DNA from: an uncultured Oscillospiraceae bacterium
GTDB taxonomy: Bacteria; Bacillota; Clostridia; Oscillospirales; Ruminococcaceae
Direction: 5' to 3'
DNA: 5,615 bases
Assembly (NCBI GenBank): GCA_934463345.1
Contig: CAKSJL010000100.1
Location: forward strand, 1-5,615
Each line of letters starts with the position of its first letter. Positions within the stretch are counted from its first letter, which is position 1. Shown piece after piece: positions 1-5,457 of the stretch. Under the pieces are notes generated by a model. That model did not search any database. It had not been told where the DNA came from and saw only the letters and a program-made list of their open reading frames with translations. Position numbers and translations under genes: made by a program.

Positions 1-455
1 TGTCCTTGTATTCCATATCCTCCAGCCTTGTCAAACGGTTCGCCTGTCGAAATATAATTGTTGATTTCTTTTTCATTAAGAGGGTAAAATTCTACTTCTG
101 TTTCAGCAGTAAATGAATGAACAGAATCCTTGTATATGAATGTTACTCCTGTATAAACCATATGCTTTTTGCCAGAAAGAAAGGAGAGCATTTCAAAGCA
201 TTCTTCGGCAGAGGAGGGCTTTCCAAGAACTTTGCCTTCTGCGGAAACAACAGTATCACATCCAATTATCAGCTCATCATCAGCTCTCCCGACAGCACCA
301 GCCTTTAAAGCTGAAAGATACTGTGCATGTTTGTCCGCCGAGATATTTTCCGGAACATTTTCATCAACATCAGATACTCTGATTTCAAACTCTTTCACAG
401 CAAGCTTCAGTAATTCGTGACGTCTCGGCGACGCAGATGCTAAAACTATTTTCAT
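1..455 (-). CDS. maf: Maf-family nucleoside triphosphate pyrophosphatase (partial, C-terminus beyond the left edge)
   Basis: Reading leftward from ATG at 455-453 gives 151 residues with no stop before the window edge. The family is usually about 185-200 residues, so roughly the last fifth is missing. Family signatures appear in order: the N-terminal phosphate-binding loop ASASPRRHELL (residues 6-16), DTVV (67-70) holding the acidic catalytic residue, GKP (78-80), and STGEPFDKAGGYGIQG (136-151). The Lys and Gln in the last motif resemble the YhdE/Bacillus Maf branch, which hydrolyses dTTP, UTP and modified pyrimidine nucleotides, rather than the YceF branch; that subgroup call is inference. 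These cytosolic enzymes remove non-canonical nucleotides and have been linked to inhibition of septum formation. The start overlaps the tautomerase stop as ATGA, with GAAGGA six nucleotides upstream (462-467), so the two are probably translationally coupled. The missing C-terminus is an effect of the window, not a sign of gene decay. Confidence 0.95.
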   Translation of the reverse strand, partial: MKIVLASASPRRHELLKLAVKEFEIRVSDVDENVPENISADKHAQYLSALKAGAVGRADDELIIGCDTVVSAEGKVLGKPSSAEECFEMLSFLSGKKHMVYTGVTFIYKDSVHSFTAETEVEFYPLNEKEINNYISTGEPFDKAGGYGIQG

Positions 456-685
456 AGCAGTTCCTTCGGGTCGTAGTCAGGTTTCTTTATGAGTGCAGGA
501 TTTTCTGCTACTTCTTTTTTGTACTGTTCCTGCCATTGTTCAGGTGTGAAATCCTCAACTGAAACTGAAACGTGGCTTTCAGTACATCCAATTGCGTCAA
601 CAAGTGCCTTTGCAACACTTTCAGCAGCTTTTTCCTTTTGTTCAGGTGTTCTTCCTTTAAGCATTTTTATTGTAATATGCGGCAT
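452..685 (-). CDS. 4-oxalocrotonate tautomerase family protein, PptA-like, 77 aa
   Basis: A short cytosolic tautomerase-superfamily enzyme. After removal of Met the protein begins with Pro, the catalytic general base of this family, and Arg is at mature position 11 within a GRTPEQKE stretch that matches the GR-x-x-EQK pattern of classic 4-oxalocrotonate tautomerase. The length (77 residues) and the tail ALIKKPDY are close to E. coli PptA (YdcE), which has the same length and an ALIKKPGY tail. The expected fold is one beta-alpha-beta unit acting as an oligomer. The physiological substrate of PptA-like proteins is not settled, so none is assigned. The start is supported by GGAGG at 693-697 (minus strand), seven nucleotides before ATG. 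It is the first gene after a strong minus-strand promoter and a structured leader, and its stop overlaps the maf start by four nucleotides. Confidence 0.9.
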   Translation of the reverse strand: MPHITIKMLKGRTPEQKEKAAESVAKALVDAIGCTESHVSVSVEDFTPEQWQEQYKKEVAENPALIKKPDYDPKELL

Positions 686-733
686 AATATTTCCTCCGTT
701 ACCGTAAAATGTATCTGTGTTTTCACCTAAATC

Positions 734-826
734 TGATATTTCAGGGCAGCTTCAACAGTCTGGGGCATTACTTAAAAACGTTTTTGCCGGGTATCCGGCA
801 CAGCTATGACCGCCCTTATGCTATCA
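734..826 (-). promoter_or_regulatory. Structured 5' leader RNA of the tautomerase-maf transcript, family not recognised
   Basis: The leader is read on the minus strand. Its first bases, at the predicted start, are TGATA (826-822), which pairs with TATCA (738-734). Inside this, AGGGC (816-812) pairs with GCCCT (747-743), and AGCT (805-802) pairs with AGCT (751-748) directly next to that helix, with a six-base bulge on the 5' side. A perfect hairpin TGCCGG-ATAC-CCGGCA (800-785) follows, then AAAAACGTTTTT and a single-stranded stretch holding a second GCCCC (767-763) that could compete for the GGGC strand. The closed, branched shape with an alternative pairing partner is riboswitch-like. It does not match the conserved cores I know for cobalamin, TPP, SAM, FMN, lysine, purine, c-di-GMP-I, fluoride, ZTP or THF riboswitches. 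The remaining 686-733 links it to the GGAGG and shows no clear terminator. Existence of the pairings is seen; function is inference. Confidence 0.45.
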
Positions 827-832
827 AATATA

Positions 833-861
833 ATTATATCATATTTTTCTGTATTTATCAA
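833..861 (-). promoter_or_regulatory. Extended -10 promoter for the tautomerase-maf unit
   Basis: On the minus strand TTGATA (856-861; 5 of 6 to the -35 consensus) is followed by exactly 17 bp and then a perfect TATAAT (833-838) preceded by TGA, the extended -10 element. Transcription would start near 826. Nothing but the leader lies between this site and the tautomerase start at 685. Sequence match only; the start site is predicted. Confidence 0.8.
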
Positions 862-911
862 CAATATAAAAGAGGATGATAAAAAATATAGAAGTTTTTT
901 GTGAAAATCTC

Positions 912-940
912 TTTTCAAAAAAGTCAAAGTATGATATAAT
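912..940 (+). promoter_or_regulatory. Extended -10 promoter for pgcA
   Basis: TTTTCA (912-917; 4 of 6 to the -35 consensus), 17 bp, then perfect TATAAT (935-940) preceded by TGA, giving an extended -10. The predicted start is near 947, leaving a leader of about 170 nt before the phosphoglucomutase ATG. The promoter is divergent from the minus-strand one, with about 50 bp between the two -35 boxes. An AT-rich inverted repeat (895-907 with 912-922) overlaps the -35 box and could be an operator or simply part of the AT-rich spacer. Confidence 0.75.
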
Positions 941-946
941 AAATCT

Positions 947-1115
947 GAAATGCTTATTTGATCTTTGCAAATTGCAAGTAAAATATGTGTTTTGCTAATG
1001 TTGGTTTAACTGAGATCCGTTCAGTCATTACTGTGGTATTTTTTTGATTTTTTCAGTGGCTGTATACGCGGCTCTTGTTCGGATTATTTCCGAAATTGTT
1101 TAGGAGGTAAGTGAA
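947..1115 (+). promoter_or_regulatory. Leader of about 170 nt upstream of pgcA, with hairpins
   Basis: No ORF of note lies here. The stretch holds paired 6-mer palindromes TTGCAA-A-TTGCAA (966-978), a hairpin ACTGA/TCAGT (1009-1013 with 1021-1025), an overlapping alternative using ACTG (1030-1033) with CAGT (1022-1025 or 1054-1057), a T-rich run around 1039-1053, and a perfect hairpin TTCGGA-TTATT-TCCGAA (1078-1094) ending seven nucleotides before AGGAGG (1102-1107). The SD is 8 nt from ATG at 1116. The length and the mutually exclusive pairings would fit post-initiation control, but the helices are short and no known riboswitch core is recognised. Confidence 0.35.
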
Positions 1116-2834
1116 ATGAACGTTAAAGACCTTTATGAATTATGGTGTAAAAACGCTGTTGAGGATGAGGACCTTCAGCGTGAACTTAAAAATATAAAAG
1201 ATAATGAGGAAGCAGTAAACGACAGTTTTTACAGGGAACTTGAATTTGGTACAGGCGGACTCAGAGGCGTTATCGGCGCTGGAACAAACAGAATGAATAT
1301 CTATACTGTAAGACGTGCAACTCAGGGGTTTGCAGATTACATTAATGAAGCCTTTGAAAATCCGAGCGTTGCAATTTCCTATGACAGCAGAATAAAATCG
1401 GATGTTTTCGCCAAAGCTGCTGCGGGAGTTTTTGCTGCAAACGGTATAAAGGTTTACATTTACAGTGAGCTTATGCCTACGCCTATGCTTTCATTCGCCG
1501 TAAGAGAAAAGAAGTGCAGTGCCGGCGTTATGGTAACAGCCAGCCATAATCCTTCAAAATATAACGGCTATAAGGCTTATGGAAATGACGGATGTCAGCT
1601 TTCCCTCAGTGATTCCGAAAAGGTAATCGAAAAGGTGAATGCGCTTGATATATTCAAGGATGTAAAGACAGTAAGCTTTGACAAGGCTCTTTCTGAAGGA
1701 ATGATTGAATATATCGGGGATGACGTTATTGAAATTTATTACAACAACGTTCTTGCTCAGGGAATAAATACAAAGCTTGTTGCTGAAAGCGGACTTAAAG
1801 TTGTGTACACACCGCTTAACGGAACAGGAAATAAGCCGGTAAGACATATTCTTGATGTTATTGGAATTAAAGATGTAACAGTAGTTCCGGAACAGGAAAA
1901 CCCTGATGGAAACTTTACAACCTGTCCTTATCCAAATCCGGAAATCAGAGAGGCGCTTGAGTATGGTCTGAAACTTTGCAGCAGTGTAAAGCCGGATCTT
2001 CTTCTTGCAACAGATCCGGACTGTGACAGAGTAGGAATTGCTGTTCCTGACAAAGACGGTGAGTATGTTCTGATAACCGGAAACGAAGTTGGCGCAATGC
2101 TTCTGGAATATATATGCAGCCAGAGAACGAGACTTGGAACTATGCCGGAAAATCCTGTAACAGTAAAGACAATTGTTACAACAGATATTGTAAGAAATAT
2201 TGCAGCAAAGTATGGTGTAGAGGTAATTGAGGTTCTGACAGGCTTTAAGTTTATCGGAGAACAGATTGGTCTGCTTGAAAAGAAAGGCGAAGAGGACAGA
2301 TATGTGTTCGGATTTGAGGAAAGCTATGGATATCTTGCTGGAACTTATGTGCGTGACAAGGATGCTGTAGTAGCGTCAATGCTTATCTGTGAGATGGCGG
2401 CATATTACAGAACACAGGGAATATCACTTCTTGAAGCTCGTGAAAATATGTATAAGGAGTACGGAGTTTTTGTTCATACTCAGCATAGCTTTACATTTGA
2501 AGGCGAAGCTGGCATGAAGAAGATGTCCGACATTATGACTAATCTGAGAAATGATGTTCCAAAGGAAATTTCCTGCTTTAAGGTTGTCGGATTTGACGAT
2601 TATCTTGAAAGCGTTTCCAAAAATTTTGAAACAGAAGAGAGTAGTCCGATTACACTTCCAAAATCAAATGTGCTTGCATTCAGACTTGCAGATGGCGCCG
2701 GAGCGATAATCAGACCTTCCGGTACAGAGCCTAAGATAAAGGCATACTTTACAGTAACTGCAAAAACTGTTGCTGAGGCAAGCGAACTTGAAACCAGACT
2801 TGATAAGGACTTTACGAAACTTATCGGCTGCTGA
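1116..2834 (+). CDS. pgcA: Alpha-phosphoglucomutase / phosphomannomutase, PgcA type
   Basis: This cytosolic enzyme of the alpha-D-phosphohexomutase superfamily interconverts glucose 1-phosphate and glucose 6-phosphate, feeding UDP-glucose, glycogen and envelope polysaccharide synthesis; some members also act on mannose phosphates. All four active-site loops are present: TASHNP (residues 141-146, with Ser143 the phosphoserine), the metal-binding DPDCDR (300-305), the sugar-binding FGFEESYG (398-405) and the phosphate-binding RPSGTEPK (533-540). Near the N-terminus FGTGGLRG (44-51) is typical of the long PGM2-like branch. The 572 residues are close to Bacillus subtilis PgcA (about 580), so the gene looks complete. 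The start is fixed by AGGAGG at 1102-1107. It has its own promoter and is followed by a terminator-like hairpin, so it is probably transcribed alone; nothing ties it to the cbi genes beyond position. Preference for glucose over mannose cannot be read from sequence. Confidence 0.97.
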   Translation: MNVKDLYELWCKNAVEDEDLQRELKNIKDNEEAVNDSFYRELEFGTGGLRGVIGAGTNRMNIYTVRRATQGFADYINEAFENPSVAISYDSRIKSDVFAKAAAGVFAANGIKVYIYSELMPTPMLSFAVREKKCSAGVMVTASHNPSKYNGYKAYGNDGCQLSLSDSEKVIEKVNALDIFKDVKTVSFDKALSEGMIEYIGDDVIEIYYNNVLAQGINTKLVAESGLKVVYTPLNGTGNKPVRHILDVIGIKDVTVVPEQENPDGNFTTCPYPNPEIREALEYGLKLCSSVKPDLLLATDPDCDRVGIAVPDKDGEYVLITGNEVGAMLLEYICSQRTRLGTMPENPVTVKTIVTTDIVRNIAAKYGVEVIEVLTGFKFIGEQIGLLEKKGEEDRYVFGFEESYGYLAGTYVRDKDAVVASMLICEMAAYYRTQGISLLEARENMYKEYGVFVHTQHSFTFEGEAGMKKMSDIMTNLRNDVPKEISCFKVVGFDDYLESVSKNFETEESSPITLPKSNVLAFRLADGAGAIIRPSGTEPKIKAYFTVTAKTVAEASELETRLDKDFTKLIGC

Positions 2835-2874
2835 TATAATTCACTATTGAATTTTTAAGGTGATATTGTACAAT
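2812..2874 (+). promoter_or_regulatory. Candidate promoter(s) for the cbi operon
   Basis: There are two overlapping possibilities. The TGA stop of pgcA (2832-2834) runs straight into TATAAT (2835-2840), making a third TGATATAAT extended -10 in this window; the -35 is poor (TTACGA, 2812-2817, 17 bp spacing). Just downstream, TTGAAT (2847-2852), 16 bp and TACAAT (2869-2874) form a second candidate, whose -10 lies within a perfect 10-bp palindrome ATTGTACAAT (2865-2874). Either would place the start of a cbi transcript upstream of the terminator-like hairpin. Which, if either, is used cannot be decided from sequence. Confidence 0.45.
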
Positions 2875-2882
2875 TATTGCCG

Positions 2883-2897
2883 CAAAGACTGTCTTTG
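2883..2897 (+). promoter_or_regulatory. Small hairpin before the terminator-like stem
   Basis: CAAAGA (2883-2888) and TCTTTG (2892-2897) form a perfect 6-bp stem with a 3-nt loop, three nucleotides before the long hairpin. If the cbi transcript starts near 2847 or 2881, this is the first structure of its leader. There is no T run after it, so it is not a terminator by itself. Confidence 0.35.
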
Positions 2898-2900
2898 ATG

Positions 2901-2945
2901 AAACGGTCATGATTTCCGCTTGAATCGGAGGTTATGATCGTTTTT
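2901..2945 (+). terminator. Terminator-like hairpin between pgcA and cbiC (possible attenuator)
   Basis: Bases 2901-2918 pair with 2926-2943 over 18 positions (14 Watson-Crick, 4 G-T wobbles) around a 7-nt loop CTTGAAT, and the right arm runs into TTTTT (2941-2945). This fits an intrinsic terminator on the plus strand and would end pgcA transcription. It ends only 11 nt before the cbiC ribosome binding site, leaving no room for a promoter after it. The cbi operon must therefore be read through it or start upstream of it, which makes attenuation plausible. The minus strand has only a short T run, so bidirectional action is unlikely. Confidence 0.7.
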
Positions 2946-2966
2946 CTGCTCTTACCGGAGGAATTT

Positions 2967-3608
2967 ATGAATATTGAAAATATACTGCCAGGCGATATTG
3001 AAAAGAAGAGTATGGAAATAATCGAGAGCGAACTTGGAGACGTTTCATATCTTTCAGAGCCGGAAAAGCTGGTGTTGAAAAGAGTAATACATACGACAGC
3101 TGATTTTGAATATAAGAATAATCTTAAATTTTCTGCCGGAGCTGTCGAATCGGGGATATCTGCACTTAAAAATGGGGCTGTAATAGTAACTGATACAAAT
3201 ATGGCTCTTTCGGGTATCAGTAAACCGGCAGTTTCAAAAAACGGATGCAAGTTGTGCTGTTTTATGGGAGACGACGATGTTGCAAAAAAGGCAAAGCAGA
3301 GAAAAGTTACAAGAGCTGTTGTGTCAATGGAAAAAGCAGCTGAATTATTCGGAACTGTAAATACTATTTTTGCTATAGGCAATGCTCCGACTGCACTGAT
3401 ACGTCTGCATGAGCTTATAGGTGAAAGGAAAATTTCGCCGTCTCTTGTAATAGGAACGCCTGTCGGATTTGTCAATGTTGTTCAATCTAAAAAACTGATA
3501 ATGAGCGATGATATTCCCTATATTGTTGCCGATGGCAGAAAAGGTGGTAGTACAGTTGCAGCAGCTGTATGCAATGCACTTTTATACCAGATTTACGATA
3601 GAAAGTGA
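2967..3608 (+). CDS. cbiC: Cobalt-precorrin-8 methylmutase CbiC
   Basis: CbiC moves a methyl group from C-11 to C-12 of cobalt-precorrin-8, giving cobyrinate in the oxygen-independent cobalamin pathway. From the chosen start the protein has 213 residues, the normal size for CbiC/CobH. Family marks include RVIHTTADFEY (39-49) with the catalytic His42, TDTNMALSGI (75-84), GNAPTAL (138-144), GTPVGFVN (163-170) and the C-terminal GRKGGS (190-195). The start at 2967 is preferred because GGAGG (2957-2961) lies five nucleotides upstream and the protein then opens as family members do. An in-frame ATG at 2934 would add 11 residues, but its GGAGG is only two nucleotides away and is buried in the hairpin. 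It is the first gene of the cbi operon, and cbiL follows after nine nucleotides. Confidence 0.95.
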   Translation: MNIENILPGDIEKKSMEIIESELGDVSYLSEPEKLVLKRVIHTTADFEYKNNLKFSAGAVESGISALKNGAVIVTDTNMALSGISKPAVSKNGCKLCCFMGDDDVAKKAKQRKVTRAVVSMEKAAELFGTVNTIFAIGNAPTALIRLHELIGERKISPSLVIGTPVGFVNVVQSKKLIMSDDIPYIVADGRKGGSTVAAAVCNALLYQIYDRK

Positions 3609-3617
3609 GGATGTCTG

Positions 3618-4325
3618 ATGGAAAATTTAATTGGCAACCTTTATGGAGTCAGTGTGGGACCGGGTGATCCTGAGCTTATGACTCTGAAAGCTGTCAGGAT
3701 AATAAATTCGTGTGAGGTTCTTGCTGTGCCACGCACTGGCGGAAAAAATACACTTGCACTTGAAATAGTCAGAGGAGTATGCGATATATCGCAGAAAGAT
3801 GTTGTTTACCTTGACTTTCCTATGACATCTGATAAAAAAATGCTTGATGAAATGCATATTAAATCTGCCGATATGCTTTTAAAGTACCTGAAATCTGGAA
3901 AAAATATAGCTTTTGTAAATCTTGGGGATATTGCAGTGTATTCAACATTTTCTTATATAGCAGAAATTATCCGCAAAAATGGCATTGCAATCGAGTACTG
4001 TCCTGGTGTGACAAGCTTCTGTGCTGCCGCCGCACTTGCAGGAAAGCCGCTTGTTCAGGGTAAAAAACCACTTGTTGTAATGCCATCATCATGTGAAAAC
4101 TTTGGAAAAATGCTTGGAAACGACTGTACGGCTGTAATTATGAAAAGCGGGAAAAATCTCTCTTATTCACTCTCTGAGCTTAAAAAGAGTGGTTATGATA
4201 ACGTATATGCCGTATGTGACTGCGGACTTAAAACGCAGAATATTTACAAGGAGCTTGAAAATATACCGGACAGCTGCGGTTATTTTACAATAGTTACCGC
4301 GTCCAGAAAAGAAAAAAATGTTTGA
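3618..4325 (+). CDS. cbiL: Cobalt-precorrin-2 C20-methyltransferase CbiL
   Basis: CbiL transfers a methyl group from S-adenosylmethionine to C-20 of cobalt-precorrin-2, giving cobalt-precorrin-3, the first methylation specific to the corrin branch. The 235 residues fit the tetrapyrrole methyltransferase fold. The N-terminal glycine-rich loop GVSVGPGDPELMTLKA (10-25) is the CbiL/CobI signature, NLGDIAVYST (101-110) is the second SAM-contact strand and loop, and PGVTSFCAAAALAGKPL (129-145) is the motif that separates CbiL/CobI from CbiF and CbiH. The start at 3618 has GAGG seven nucleotides upstream, overlapping the cbiC stop region. The gene overlaps cbiD by eight nucleotides, so all of these are co-transcribed. 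The cobalt-loaded substrate form is inferred from the companions cbiC and cbiD, which belong to the anaerobic route. Confidence 0.95.
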   Translation: MENLIGNLYGVSVGPGDPELMTLKAVRIINSCEVLAVPRTGGKNTLALEIVRGVCDISQKDVVYLDFPMTSDKKMLDEMHIKSADMLLKYLKSGKNIAFVNLGDIAVYSTFSYIAEIIRKNGIAIEYCPGVTSFCAAAALAGKPLVQGKKPLVVMPSSCENFGKMLGNDCTAVIMKSGKNLSYSLSELKKSGYDNVYAVCDCGLKTQNIYKELENIPDSCGYFTIVTASRKEKNV

Positions 4326-5457
4326 AAGATATATTTATCATGGTAAAGAAAAGCTGCGCTGCGGTTTTACAACAGGTACGTGTGCGGCAGCTGCGTCAAA
4401 AGCTGCGGCAAAAGCACTGCTTACCGGTGAAAATGTGAGCAGTGTACGGATATTAGTACCGAAAGGAATCGAACTTGAAATTACAATTGAAAGCTGCATT
4501 ATTAAAACAGATTATGCGCAGTGTGCTGTCAGAAAGGATAGTGGCGATGATCCTGATATTACAAATGGCATAATTATATCTGTGTGTGCTGAAAAAAAAG
4601 CATTTGGTATTGAAATTACCGGCGGTGACGGCATTGGAACAGTTACCTGTCCAGGATTGGATCAGCCTGTTGGTGCGGCGGCAATAAACAGTGTTCCGAG
4701 GAGAATGATAGTTCAGGCTGTGAAAGAAATTTCAGAGGAATATGATTATTACGGTGGATTTAAAATTACTGTTTCTGTTCCCGGAGGAGCTGAACTTGCC
4801 AAAAAGACGTATAATCCAAGAATGGGAATACAAGGTGGGATTTCAATTATAGGAACAAACGGTATAGTTGAACCTATGAGCAGTTCGGCGCTTATCGAAA
4901 CAATAAGAATTGAAGAACGCATGAAAAAAGAAGCCGGAATAAAAAATCTTCTGATTACAATTGGAAATTACAGTGAAGATTTTCTGACAGAAAAAATGCC
5001 GTATATATCAGCAAAGGGTGTAAAGTGCAGCAATTATATAGGAGAGGCTATAGATTTTGCACTTGAGTATGGTTTTGAAAGTATACTTATCGTTGGTCAT
5101 ATCGGAAAGCTGGTGAAACTGGGTGCTGGGATTATGAATACTCATTCGGCACAGGCTGACGGACGTATGGATGTTCTTGTAACCTGTGCAGTTCTGGCTG
5201 GAGTGAGCTGTGATATACTCAGAAAGATCCCAGAATGCATGACAGTTGATGCAGCAATCGAGATATTTAAGAATAATGGCACAATGGATAAGGTTTCGGA
5301 TATTCTTATGGAAAGGGCAGAATATTATCTCAATGCAAAGGTAAAAAACGAGGTACAGATAGGCGCACTTATGTTTTCAAATAAGTATGGTATAATAGGG
5401 CAAACGTCATGTGTCGATGCGATTATTCAAAATATAACGGAGGAATATAATGGTTGA
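4318..5457 (+). CDS. cbiD: Cobalt-precorrin-5B C1-methyltransferase CbiD
   Basis: CbiD methylates C-1 during ring contraction in the anaerobic cobalamin pathway; it is a diagnostic gene of that route and is not homologous to the other Cbi methyltransferases. The 379 residues match the usual length (about 360-380). Recognisable blocks are LRCGFTTGTCAAAASKAA (13-30), KDSGDDPDITNG (73-84), GGDGIGTVTCPGL (102-114), NPRMGIQGGISIIGTNG (166-182) and VGHIGKLVKLGAGIMNTHS (259-277). The start at 4318 is chosen because MFERYIYHGKEKLRCG is the common opening of CbiD. No real SD stands before it: the upstream bases are A-rich (AGAAAAGAAAAAA) within the cbiL end. The 8-nt overlap with cbiL suggests translation by re-initiation or coupling. 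It also overlaps cbiF by eight nucleotides at its end. Confidence 0.97.
   Translation: MFERYIYHGKEKLRCGFTTGTCAAAASKAAAKALLTGENVSSVRILVPKGIELEITIESCIIKTDYAQCAVRKDSGDDPDITNGIIISVCAEKKAFGIEITGGDGIGTVTCPGLDQPVGAAAINSVPRRMIVQAVKEISEEYDYYGGFKITVSVPGGAELAKKTYNPRMGIQGGISIIGTNGIVEPMSSSALIETIRIEERMKKEAGIKNLLITIGNYSEDFLTEKMPYISAKGVKCSNYIGEAIDFALEYGFESILIVGHIGKLVKLGAGIMNTHSAQADGRMDVLVTCAVLAGVSCDILRKIPECMTVDAAIEIFKNNGTMDKVSDILMERAEYYLNAKVKNEVQIGALMFSNKYGIIGQTSCVDAIIQNITEEYNG

Noticed and set aside
117..420. Three overlapping plus-strand open frames across maf.
   Set aside because: They are shadows of the maf reading frame, which carries the complete set of Maf motifs on the minus strand.
489..707. A plus-strand open frame opposite the tautomerase.
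   Set aside because: It is the complement of a well-supported tautomerase with Pro1, Arg11 and a good SD; the translation is low-complexity and unconvincing.
785..800. TGCCGG-GTAT-CCGGCA read on the plus strand as an intrinsic terminator.
   Set aside because: The T run lies 5' of the stem on the plus strand and becomes an A run 3' of it on the minus strand, so it cannot be a terminator on either strand.
966..978. TTGCAA repeat as a regulator binding site.
   Set aside because: Two 6-mer palindromes in AT-rich DNA are too short and match no operator I can name with confidence.
1554..1847. A minus-strand open frame within pgcA.
   Set aside because: It lies inside a conserved coding region and has no SD or recognisable product.
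2934..2966. An 11-residue N-terminal extension of CbiC (start at 2934).
   Set aside because: Its GGAGG is only 2 nt from the ATG and both lie in the hairpin stem; the start at 2967 has proper spacing and gives the usual CbiC N-terminus.
2855..3475. A 206-codon open frame on the minus strand over cbiC.
   Set aside because: It lies antisense to a clearly conserved CbiC, has no SD-led start in a sensible place, and its Ser/Phe-rich translation resembles no family.
3627..3857. A minus-strand open frame within cbiL.
   Set aside because: It is opposite the conserved SAM-binding N-terminus of CbiL, with no supporting start signal.
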